DNA of 64,000 nucleotides from Paracentrotus lividus. Taxonomy: Eukaryota; Echinodermata; Echinoidea; Camarodonta; Echinidae. The stretch is from NCBI GenBank assembly GCA_940671915.1, contig CALNVZ010000174.1:3575993-3639992 (forward strand), read 5' to 3'. Made by a program: the position numbers and the translations under genes. This document shows, piece after piece, positions 54,472 to 64,000 of the stretch; position 1 is the stretch's first letter; each line of letters starts with the position of its first letter. Below the pieces are notes generated by a model, which was not told the DNA's origin, ran no database searches, and was given only the letters and a program-made list of their open reading frames with translations.

Positions 54472-55576
54472 GGGGAATAAACAAATCCTTGGATACTTAT
54501 GTTCATAAAATAACGAATAAATGCGTTTAATATACGAATAAAATTGTTTTCATACTGTGCTACTTTGGAAATATTTCAGAATAATATCAAAGAAATATAT
54601 ATGAACTTGTTTATTAAGATTTCGGGGTGTCTGAAGTGACTATGTATATACAGTAGGGAAGTCAGAAGGAGGGATTCGAACCTCGTATTTTTTATACACA
54701 CATACACACACCCCACACCCACTTGATCAACCCCACCCCTTTAGACGAGCCAGCCCGTACCCCTCCATACCCGCAGCCGTCACCCGTTACACCCCAACAC
54801 GAAAGATAATCGGGTAAATACCCAAAGCAAATGCTTAGGCATGTACCGCATTACTCAAGGGAAGCATGCACGATGACTACAATTTCAACTAAATGTATTT
54901 TGAAATCAATAATTTCAAAATGGCATACAAATTTCTTTTTATTTCTTTAAATTCTGTGGTGGGTGTCTAGGGTCCCTCAAGGTTACCCGCTGTCGGCCGC
55001 AGAAACAAACGACATCAGAACAAAAGATGGAGAAACTATTTGTATGACTAATGCATTATTCGATCCATCGATTGGATTTGTGAGTGGATCATAGTAGATT
55101 TCACAATTCAAACATTAGATGTAATTAGTATGGTTTTATCAAAACATAAAAGATACAACAGAGAGAAAAAAAACATTATTTCAACCTTATTAGATAAGCA
55201 TCAAATGTGACTTAAGATTTTAACAAAGTTTGCGAGTCATTAGAAGCAACAACACAATTTTCTATCATTTGAGAGATCCTTTTATTTCTTAAATGGTAAA
55301 ACACTCTGTTTATTCTATTTAGTGGTTAGGGTGTATCTCACTTCGCAGAACAATTTTAAGACGGATTTTCAACATGTTTTGTCATAGCTCAGTCTACTCA
55401 TTCTCCTCTTTCTCCTCAATTTCCTAAGTTCGGAACGTTTCTAATACTTTATACGTGGCACAAAGGATTCCGTCGCGGAGACGTCTCCGCAAAGTGAGAT
55501 ACCACCCTTAAATGCCTGAGAGACATAATGGCAGAGAGAATGAGAGAAACAGAAGAAAAGAGAATTATTGCAAAAC
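54472..55576. other. Unassigned sequence with a lone B-box-like word
   Basis: On the minus strand GAGGTTCGAATCCC (54686-54673) matches a Pol III B box but lacks an A box upstream. AC-rich sequence follows at 54697-54720. No gene was recognised. Confidence 0.3.
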
Positions 55577-55650
55577 AGACAAGAGAACAGAGAGAGAGAG
55601 AGAAAGCTGGGGAAAATACATACATGGGAAGATGGAGAGAGAGAGAGAGA

Positions 55651-55689
<39 letters not shown>
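55577..55689. repeat. (GA)n tract, imperfect
   Basis: Interrupted GA repeat with a pure core at about 55660-55687. It creates Arg/Glu frames on the plus strand and Leu/Ser frames on the minus strand. Confidence 0.9.
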
Positions 55690-55691
<2 letters not shown>

Positions 55692-56096
55692 AAATGATGT
55701 GAAATTTATTTCATTCTCAAACACTCAAATAAACAAAAATTAAAAATAATAAGTAGATATACAAAAAACAAACAAAACCGAACAACAAACATAGACGAAC
55801 AAAAACTTCGGAAGTGCATGAACAGACGACCCTGACATTGTTAGGAAATAATGAGAAAGATTACAAAACTAAATATCAAAATTTTACGTATACCATTATG
55901 AGCATGTCATTTCGACTTGATAAATTTTAGACGTTTGTGTAGCTGAAAAACGAAATGATAAAATAGATTTAGATTAATAATATCTTAATGTAGAGAAAGG
56001 GTACAAAAAGTAGGCGCTTCTTAAAATGTGGAAATTAATGTAATTATAAGGATGGAGAGGGATTGGGAAAAAGTATAATCGAGTGTTAAAAAAAAG
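55690..56096. other. Unassigned AT-rich sequence
   Basis: A-rich, including short AAACAAAC runs at 55757-55800. No gene was recognised. Confidence 0.3.
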
Positions 56097-56215
56097 AGAG
56101 AGAGCGAGAGATAGGGATGAAGAGAGAGAATGAAGAGACAGACAATACACGAGTTAGTGACAGACACAGGGAGAGAGAGAGAGAGAGAGAGAGAGTAGGG
56201 GGGGGGGGAGAGAGA
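56097..56215. repeat. (GA)n tract with a G10 run
   Basis: GA units at 56097-56130 and 56170-56195, then a G run (about 56198-56208) and GAGAGAGA. Confidence 0.9.
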
Positions 56216-57406
56216 CCACCCTCGACCTCTTCAAGTGCATCCATAAATTGATCGGCCACTCCGGATGGGCTTCTACCCTCCTTGCCCATATGAAGAGAAA
56301 AATAGAAAAGCTCTAAAACTTGAGACTTAAATCAAGGTCAAGTCGAGGAGAAACGGATTGGAGAGGGCGACAGACGTAGAATAGAAGGGGAAAAGAGGGG
56401 CAAAGAATCTACTCCTGCCCTTTCCGTTCATCGATTCTGAAATACATTAATTTTGTTGAGAAATTTAGACTTGTCGTGGCCTTCTAGGTATCCCAGAGGT
56501 TACCTTAAACATGTCTGAGCATCAAGCGTTATTTCTTTTGGCACGGTCACAACACACCGTGCGTGTTTTTTGAAAGTTCTGTCCCACAGTCTACGTCGGG
56601 TGGCTCATGCGATTCCTGGCGTTGAGACTTGATTGGAGTATAGAGCATGACTAGTTTGCTGAGTGCCATAACTGAGTAACATAAAGAAGAAAAATCGTGG
56701 ATCTCGTGCGTTAGACGCAAGAATTTCTGAAAAAGCAGACGGAGACTAGACGCAGAGACGTTGCCAGACGTGAAAGGGCGTATGCACGAAACGGGCTCCC
56801 CCCCCCCCCCACACAACAACATTCTTAAAGGTTACAATCATAGCGAAAATAATTCCTATATGGTTTTTTAAAGAGTGGTTGTAAGTAAGGTTTTTGAGTA
56901 AAACAAAGTTCTCGTTGCCCGACTGATCATAAGTTAAAGTGGGAAATTCAAATTCAAATCACGAGGGACTTCCATTTTTGTTAATCTACTTCACATACAT
57001 GAGAAGGGTTTATTTTTTATTATTTAAAATTAAATATACATATAAGTTCAGTCAATTAAAATAGGTCGTTCTTTCTCTCTTTTTTTTTTTTTCGTTCAAA
57101 CAGTGACACATAGCCATATTTGATAGGAAACTTGAAGAGAATAGTGAAGGGAGATGGGGAGAGATCGGTAGCATGCAAATTCTTAAATTATTACGATGAA
57201 ATTCTTGAACATCCCAAAAAATATAAAACTTGATGATTATGACTCAGAGTAAGGCACGACTTGGAGTGGTAGACCATAGCTGATTGGAGGTATAATACCC
57301 GTGTAATATTGTAGTATAATGTAGCCGGAGGCGATAATAAGATATATCTTTAGCAGATATGAAATCATATTGTGATGGATACTCTTAGCTGCCAGGTACG
57401 CGGTGA
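56216..57406. other. Unassigned sequence
   Basis: No gene was recognised in 1.2 kb. A C11 run lies at about 56799-56809 and a T13 run at about 57079-57092. Confidence 0.3.
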
Positions 57407-57457
57407 GAAGATGGAGGAGAGACGAGAGAGATGGAGTGTGTCAGAGAGAGAGAAGCG

Positions 57458-57493
<36 letters not shown>

Positions 57494-57572
57494 TGCGTGG
57501 AAGGATAGATAGATAGATAGTTAGGTAGATAAGTAGGTAGATAGACACGAGTTAGAGAGGGGCAAATGGATA

Positions 57573-57605
<33 letters not shown>

Positions 57606-57625
57606 GAGAGGGAAAGAGGAGAGAG
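57407..57625. repeat. (GA)n and (GATA)n compound microsatellite
   Basis: GA tracts at 57465-57492 and 57572-57605 flank GATAGATAGATAGATAGTTA and related TAGG/GTAG variants (57505-57545). Confidence 0.95.
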
Positions 57626-58573
57626 TGAGGGAGTGGGAAAAGTATAATTGTTAAAAAAAATTGGAATCTAATTAACATAGAATAGCAAATAACGAGGAAT
57701 TGACATGATGATATAAAAAAAATAAACGAACAAATAAATGCATGATAGCTTAGTCGTTAGAAAAGTGGTCTCGTATTAAACAAGAAGTTCAAAATTTAAA
57801 ATCCAAGTTAATGTACAAGAAAATCATTTGGCAAGTCATTAAGCATTATTAATAAATAAAACAGGAGAGGAAACACCAACTCATAAAGAAAAAAGTGCCA
57901 ATTTCAAATTTTAATTTCGGTTTTTTGTTTTGCTTGCATGGGTCATAGAATACGTAACCTAAAAATACTTTTATCATGTTTATTTAGAATGGCTGAGCAA
58001 AAATGCAGATTCACTGATTTCCTTATCATTGTCAAAAAAGATAACAACTTAAAGGGATTAAGTAGCTTTCAAAAACAAGAGCAATTATATCAAGATTAAT
58101 AAAATTATATTGATCCAACATTAAAAACAAACTACTGAAAGTTTCAGATCAAATGGAAGTCATTTACTACCTTAAAACAGTGTAACAAACAATGCCAAGC
58201 ATACAGCCGAACACCAGTACCCCCTGCTGATAGGCGCACCAGGCCGCTAGAGACGGGGGACTTTACAACAGGAAATGGGTGTGTGGAAAAGCACATGGTT
58301 TTATAAACCATCCGGTGTCGGTTTATAAATTTTGAGTATGAAATCATTGATATCTCGAAGGTAAAGCAAGCAATTAGCTTGCAATTTTGAAGAGATACCA
58401 GACTGACCAAAGTGTTTATAATTATGTTGGCAAAATAAGCTAAATCGAATAAATGTGATTTGAATATCATTCAATGTTACTGCATCCCTTTAAGTTTCCA
58501 TACCAAGAAAACCATAGAATGGAGGAGAAAGGGAAAAATGTCGGCACACAACAATGTGTAGAGGGGAAAGGAT
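57626..58573. other. Unassigned sequence
   Basis: No gene was recognised. Bases 58190-58260 are GC-richer (CCCCCTGCTGATAGGCGCACC) and could be a repeat fragment or exon remnant, but no frame or splice context supports a call. Confidence 0.3.
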
Positions 58574-58624
58574 GGTGAGAGAAATAATAATAATGATAAT
58601 AATAATAAGAAGGAGAGATAGATG

Positions 58625-58668
<44 letters not shown>

Positions 58669-58785
58669 AGGGGAGGAGTGTAATAGATATGCTAAGATGA
58701 GATGAACGATTGGTCAGGAACGATGGATATCTGGAGAGAGATTGATACAAAAAAAAAAGAGAGAGAGAGAAAAAAAAGGGTGGGC

Positions 58786-58824
<39 letters not shown>

Positions 58825-58975
58825 GAGAGAAAGAGAGAGATCAGTAGATAACTAGAGAGAGATTGGTAAAAGGAAGAGGGTTGTCAGAGAGACAGAGATA
58901 GAGATCAGTAGATAACTAGAGAGAGATTGATAAAGGGAAAGAGGGTTGGCAGTGATATTTTTATTGATGTATTGC
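58574..58975. repeat. Compound (AAT)n, (GA)n, (CAGA)n and 64 bp duplication
   Basis: (ATA/AAT) at 58584-58610, (GA)n at 58626-58668, GA/A-rich at 58750-58800 and CAGACAGACAGACAGACAGA at 58800-58822. A block starting ATCAGTAGATAACTAGAGAG is then repeated at 58840 and 58904 (period 64), each copy followed by GATTGRTAAA and GGGTTG. Confidence 0.9.
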
Positions 58976-59222
58976 TTCGTGATAGATCACCATTGCTACT
59001 AGGTAGAGCTGGTTGAAAGAGAGAAATAGAGAGATAGACTGATAGATAAATAGATAAATAGGGAGGAAGAGAAAAGAGAGAGGGGTTAATAGAGAGGAAG
59101 AGAGGGAGAAATAAAGAGGAGATAGAAAGAGAGACATTGAAGATAAGAGTAAGGAGTGCCAAAAAGAAAAAAAATGACAGCGATCGGGATGTGAGGGGAA
59201 AAAAAGGAAGAAATAAAGAGAG

Positions 59223-59262
<40 letters not shown>

Positions 59263-59330
59263 AGGGAGGAGGAGAGGGGGAAATGTTATGAAAGAAAGGA
59301 GAATGAATAATAATAATAATAAACATAGCA
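58976..59330. repeat. (GA)n and (AAT)n purine-rich tract
   Basis: GATA-type words at 59028-59060, GA-rich sequence to 59276 with pure cores at 59226-59242 and 59247-59262, then (AAT)6 at 59308-59322. Confidence 0.85.
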
Positions 59331-61205
59331 AGGAAAGGAGAGAAAATGAAGGAGAAGATGAGAGCGCACAAAGAAGAAAAAAGTACCATAGAGAATGGAT
59401 TGAGAAGCTAAGTGGAGGTGTAAACTGGAAAAGACGAAGTAAAACGAACATTACACCATCTAACCCCTCTAACTATAACGCTAAAGTGCGTGCAAAAGAT
59501 CAGCTAAAAGCGAGATCGCATCAAATTCTATTTTTCTTCTCCGTTCCATATCTGGGCCACTTGTCTTTACAATGATCAATATAAGAAATATCGGTAAGAT
59601 ATATCGGTTGAAACACTTGGGTGAGTATTACAACAAGATCAGTTTCAGTGAATCGATTACACAATATTCACAACGCAGTATGGTATAGATATTGAATATT
59701 AATATAGTCTTGCTTTCCAATATGATAACAATGTCAATCTAGCATTGTAAATGGGTTCATCATTATTATTATACTTCCATCATGTATGGTAAACAGGGAT
59801 GTAAAATATAAACAACTCTTCAATTTGCGTTATTTATATCCATCTGGGATTATTGGGGTGCTAAATGGTTGCCCCCATGTAAAAAAAAAACAAAAGACAA
59901 TAAAATAAAAAAAGATATGGAAATGGGAAAAGATGTGGATGCGTCATGTAAAGAAGATTGTGCTTTTTACATATGCAAATATTCTTTTATATGAGGCAAA
60001 CGTTTTATGATTATTTTTTTTAATGATTTTTTAACATTTTTATATAGTTTTTTTTCGTAGAAACAGAAGGCTAATTATGGATATCAAGTATCACTTTTAC
60101 CATGTCAATCCATGCACTATGTTTCTTGCCACATGAAATCGTGGTGAGGTGTGGGCATGTCTTTTCTGCCACCTTCCCGATTCGTTTCTCTAACTTTCAT
60201 TTTCGTTTCATGGTTGTGTCCTGAGACTCAAGCGGAGGCCTTCCGTACTTCCTCACAGATAAATAGCTCCACCTTTGTCGGAAATTGATGATTTCTGTTT
60301 GGCTCGTCAGTATAATTTGGTAGCTACAGGCGGGGAAAATCATGTATTATCGAAGATTAGTATGTATCTATGTTAAACACATGAAATTCATGTTCGCCAC
60401 GAGATGAAAGAAGTTTTCCCACCGGTGAATATTGTCGTGACTTTGGGCCTTTTATTAAAGGACACTTGTATAGAAAGGTTGTATAAGAGCACAATTCGTG
60501 TGAATATTGGCATGATGATAGTATAAAAGCAGATTGTATACTTGTGATCGAGGATATTCAAGCAACTAAGGGATCTACAACTCTAAGTCATATCCAAAAG
60601 AACTTGAAAATAATGTCGAAGGCGATTAGCCCATATAACTTTTCGTTTCAAGATCACTGAATCTTCTATGCTCTTTGATACAAAGTACTCAACGAAATTA
60701 TCTCTTCTCCCATTCTCATATGTGTCAATAAACTTACAAATAGATATGATCTCAATACATATACGAATATTATCAGTAGATGATTAAATAATCTCTTACG
60801 AGGGGTTAAAATCTAAAAGTTTACATTACTAGTATTTCGAAGCTATATTCTAAAAAAAAATTATTTATATTATTTGTTTGTTGAAATTTATTTCCCAGAA
60901 ACTTTAGTTGTACTTGGGCCTTTAACCTTCCTCCCCGCGGCTTTAGAAATGGATAATTCCTTTGGGTTTTTCTCTTGTTTCTACTTTTCTTCTTCTTTTA
61001 TGTGATCCTTGGAGTATTATTCATGCAAATCACTTTCCCCACTGGATGTCAAGACGGGGAATGCGACTTTGTAAAGGTGTGTTCCAGTTACCTAGTTTTG
61101 TAATTAGTAGCAGAATAACACCCCAGGAGGGGTTGTCCATGTTCGGGCTAAAATAAAGGGGTTGGGGGAGATAAAGAGATTCGAAGAAAGCTGCGTATAG
61201 TAAAA
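59331..61205. other. Unassigned sequence
   Basis: No gene, TE or RNA was recognised in 1.9 kb. Composition is AT-rich apart from short CpG-containing stretches near 60170-60250. Confidence 0.3.
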
Positions 61206-61842
61206 ATTGAGAGAGAGAGAGAGGAACACCTGATATTCAGAGTGATATTTTGGTATTTTCCTTACTCATACTGACTTTCACTCAAGTAATCCGCTGATCT
61301 GTATGAATACAATGTTTCATACACCATCGTCTTAGAGCTTTATGCTAATTATTTCGTGTCGCTGGATTTATTTTTCTTTTTCGTTCGCGTTATTATATGA
61401 TTAGGTAAATGGTCATTCGTTATTAATCTCCAAGTCAAAGCTCGTTTCACCTCAAAGCCTTGAATTTTTTTGTATCTTTTTGCTTAATTTATTCTCGTTT
61501 TGAGCACTATTCCATCAGGAATTTAAGGCTAATTTTTCAAGAGGGGAGACCACATACACACACACCACACAACACACACACACACACCGACAGCTACACA
61601 GCACACACACAGACAGAGAGAGACGACAGACAGAGAGAGACAGAGCAGAGACAAGAAGAGAGAGAGAGAGAGAGAGAGAGGAGCGAGAGGACTAAAAAAG
61701 TACAAATTGATATAAAAAGAACAAAGAAAAGTGTACAAATTAATATAAATATATGAGAAAAATTTGAGCGGACGAAAAAAGAGAGATAAACATCAAATTT
61801 AAATAGAAAAATATCGAAAAAGATGAGAGAGAGAGAGAGAGG
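61206..61842. repeat. Three (GA)n / (CA)n microsatellites with spacers
   Basis: GA at 61206-61224; ACACAC from 61553 to 61610 passing into GACAGAGAG and pure GA at 61655-61680; GA again at 61824-61842. Spacers are AT-rich and unassigned. Confidence 0.9.
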
Positions 61843-62359
61843 AGATGATAAAGTGACGTAATCACATATCTGTAATAATTCAAAATTGCTAATAAAATGA
61901 TAAAATATAATATAGTTTGGCCAATCAACAAGTGTCGTGGGATCTAAGGTACAATCAACAGATTATACATATTAAAAGGCATTGGCAAAATCATATTACA
62001 TGATATGGAACCATGTTAATAAACGGGTATTAAGAAATAATACCATAATAAAGGCGTCGTAAATAAGCAAGTACATCTTTATAGCTTCGAATCCAGAATT
62101 CCCGGTTGCATGTCCATTGCTCTTCCTACAGAACCATCAAGATGTATTTATTGGTCTGTATTACATTTCAATATTTTAATTATCCTTGATTACATTTCAT
62201 TATTATCATTTATTTGTTATTTGTTCTTTCTTATTTGTTATTTGTTACTTTTCCAAAATCCAAAATTTGCATTTGGGAGTCATTATGTTTTTTTTTGTAC
62301 CTGATAATGTGACGCCCGGAATATCATTAAGTTTTTTCATTAGGACTTTGATTTAAAAA
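61843..62359. other. Unassigned AT-rich sequence
   Basis: No gene was recognised. TTATTTGTTATTTGTTCTTT-type imperfect repeats lie at 62210-62250. Confidence 0.3.
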
Positions 62360-62578
62360 AAAGGTTTTAGACAAGTAATTTTATTCATTTGTCTCCAACG
62401 GTAGAACCATGCATCTGGTAGAAACACACGCAACTGCTGTGTGATAAATTTGAAACCAGACAGCTATGACAAAAATCATAGGCTGCCCGGGCGGGATTCG
62501 AACCCACGACTTCTGGATTGCTAGACCAGCGTCATAACCGCTAGACCACCGGAGTGCCTGGATCCGCCACTGGAGGAG
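62360..62578 (-). mobile_element. tRNA-derived SINE joined to a GGCGGATCCAGG head
   Basis: The minus strand starts CCAGTGGCGGATCCAGG (62575-62559) and continues directly into a tRNA-like unit (62555-62484): ACTCCGG, GGTCTAGCGGTTATGAC (A box), CTGG...CCAG anticodon stem, GTGGGTTCGAATCCCGC (T arm, B box) and CCGGGCA. Five of seven acceptor pairs form. The tail runs to a T8/A8 region near 62360. The minus-strand frame over it reads WSSGYDAGLAIQKSWVRIPP, a familiar false peptide from tRNA-like repeats. Confidence 0.7.
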
Positions 62579-63733
62579 ACCATTACCCCATACACCCCAT
62601 CTTCGGCACCTCTCCATCTTCTTGAGGACTGACATTGCTGATACACGGACAGACACTTGGAGTAGGGTACTAGACAACCAACTCCAGACACTTGATGAGT
62701 AAGCCATTCATATGCAAATCATTTGCTGTCACCCTGAAAATTATGTGAACGATTTGTAAGCCATCTTTGAGCTTTCAGTCATACCAACATTATTTTGATA
62801 TGAGCTAAAACCGACTTATTTCTGATACAATTTGGTGCATCCTGTTAAATATGTATTTCCTTGGTATATTTTCTTGGTTTGGTGCTGGTGTTGGTGTCGT
62901 TTGTGTGACACTACATGAAATTCATAAGTCACATGGTACCCGACTCGTTTGTCGTGGTATCAGAATGTTTAAAGGGATAACACTGAACACGTTAAAATAA
63001 TGCTCAATCAAACGACACATTTATGGCAAATTACACGTTTATTGGTAAATGAAATGTCAGATGAAATATATTTTCTTTGAAAATGTTTGGTGATAACTGC
63101 GCTATCATGCCGATTCTAAAAGGTAGTGAACTTGTTTTTAAAGAGGCAACGTGTCTTCAGCCTGAAGCAACGTGCACCCTTGTGAAGTTATTGAACCTAC
63201 CTCATACTAGTTATAAGTTATAGGCTCTCGGATTTATATGAAAACATATGCCCATTCTTATGAATAATCAATTTGAATATCATGTTAATTGCTTGAATGC
63301 CCAAGATCGAAGAGGAAGACGTTTCATTATACGAACAGGCCTATATAAAAAAATAATTAAAAAATAAATAAAAGAACAATCAGATACATGTAGGGCCTAT
63401 CTTATACAAGGGATACCTCAAATCTCCTATGTCATTATTTCCATGAAAATAGAATTCATATGATTATTCCAGGAGTAACATAGAGAATGACAGAAAGCAA
63501 CGATAAGTAATCATTTTCGTTGGTAAGGTATCGATTTTTATTGTTTCACCCTAGGAGGAGGCGGTTTCCACTGTGTGCGCGTCTGATTGGGCGATATTCT
63601 CGCCCAAAACCTCATTGTTTATCTAGCACTTGCAACGGATGATTATCGAGATTTTTCCTTCAACATTTTTGGTGATATTTGAAGAGATGTGGGATACATT
63701 AAAGGCAGAATCACTGTTATGTTGATATTGGCC
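62579..63733. other. Unassigned sequence
   Basis: The 62579-62700 stretch has a short plus-strand frame (RTDIADTRTDTW...) with no recognised family. GGGCGATATTCTCGCCC (63589-63605) is a perfect 6 bp stem with a 5-base loop, preceded by CTGATTGG, an inverted CCAAT word. No gene was recognised. Confidence 0.3.
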
Positions 63734-64000
63734 GGTATTCTCGAAGCGTGACTAAAGTTAGTAGGCCTACTAAATACGTATTTAGTTACCCTTGCTATTC
63801 ACAAAGGGTAACTAACTCAAGTTGAGATAGTGAGGGTGATTAAATACGTCATCAGCTTACTAACTATAGTAGGGGTACTAAATTAATCCCCTCTACGTAG
63901 AAATATATGTTAACTAAAGTTAGTTAGCTATTCACGAAGGGTGATTAAAGATAGTAGGCCTACTAAATACGTCATCGATGCACTAAATTCGCCCAATATT
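63734..64000. repeat. Modular repeat of ACTAAAGTTAGTAGGCCTACTA type, cut by window end
   Basis: Three modules start TATTCTCGAAG (63734), TATTCACAAAG (63797) and TATTCACGAAG (63929). Modules 1 and 3 share GTGAYTAAAGNTAGTAGGCC then TACTAAATACGT; module 2 carries GGTGATTAAATACGTCATCA. AGTAGGCCTACT is itself palindromic. The repeat runs off the window, so its full period and any opposite terminus are unknown. Confidence 0.7.

Noticed and set aside
54673..54686. Pol III gene from a B-box match
   Set aside because: No A box or tRNA-like arms at the expected distance upstream on the minus strand.
62484..62555. Functional tRNA gene
   Set aside because: Two of seven acceptor pairs fail, the anticodon loop is ambiguous and the unit is embedded in SINE-like sequence.
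62381..62707. 108-codon minus frame with SSGYDAGLAIQKSWVRIPPG
   Set aside because: That peptide is the conceptual translation of a tRNA-like SINE, not a protein.

Overview
The window looks like repeat-dominated, AT-rich DNA from a metazoan nuclear genome. The LINE families (L2/CR1-like with ORF1, endonuclease and RT), a DIRS-like retrotransposon, tRNA-headed SINEs, TA-flanked MITEs, and abundant ACATGT and AGGCCTA words suggest a marine invertebrate deuterostome, most likely an echinoderm. That assignment is an inference from repeat style; no host gene was recognised that would settle it. There is no bacterial-style gene organisation, no CRISPR array and no rRNA. Nearly all recognisable coding capacity belongs to decayed transposable elements, mostly on the minus strand.

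Layout. 1-3.5 kb: rearranged DIRS-like element (minus strand) in which a 0.77 kb gag-like block occurs twice around a short RT palm fragment. 3.6-9.3 kb: a truncated GTCGC-rich inverted-repeat element, a 0.94 kb element with ~150 bp inverted arms, a decaying ~145 bp satellite (6.2-7.4 kb) and a GGATCC-ended hairpin. 9.3-15 kb: an L2-like LINE (LINE-A) interrupted by a 1.48 kb palindrome with a 9 bp target duplication and by a 151 bp 5'-truncated retrotransposon tail with an 11 bp target duplication. Excising either insertion in silico rejoins the LINE reading frame. 16-19 kb: unexplained region with eight same-strand copies of GTGACTCGCRTGAC, a CRE-bearing CpG-richer segment, a duplicated block and a compact hairpin. 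20.8-21.3 kb: two tRNA-like heads in opposite orientations. 21.5-25.5 kb: second L2-like LINE (LINE-B), ORF1 to (ATATC)n tail. 26.1-27.0 kb: mariner-style MITE with ~350 bp arms. 27.7-28.4 kb: pentamer satellite. 29.6-31.2 kb: 5'-truncated CR1-like LINE (LINE-C) with a 202-codon intact C-terminal frame.

33-36.5 kb: AT palindromes around a small hairpin, a 442 bp mariner MITE, then the full-length 849 bp GTCGC-rich element whose truncated inverted relative lies at 3.7 kb. 41.8-43.4 kb: 1.6 kb TIR element studded with TCGCGCTTCGCGCTCG palindromes. 44.6-45.5 kb: a 55 bp minisatellite (about 15 copies) open in all three forward frames, which creates large false ORFs. 45.5-54 kb: mostly unassigned AT-rich DNA with one tRNA-SINE and an ACC/CAA-rich tract. 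54.4-61.9 kb: nine (GA)n tracts, all purine-rich on the plus strand. 62.4-62.6 kb: a tRNA-SINE abutting a GGATCC terminus. 63.7 kb to the end: modular repeat cut by the window edge.

The elements do not form one pathway; they form layers of insertion. The strongest new leads are the GTGACTCGCRTGAC array (16.2-18.7 kb), the long palindrome at 10.2-11.7 kb, and the GTCGC-rich inverted-repeat family. Two possible host exons (19.74-19.93 kb minus; 40.36-40.45 kb plus) are weak and rest only on short open frames ending at donor-like sites.
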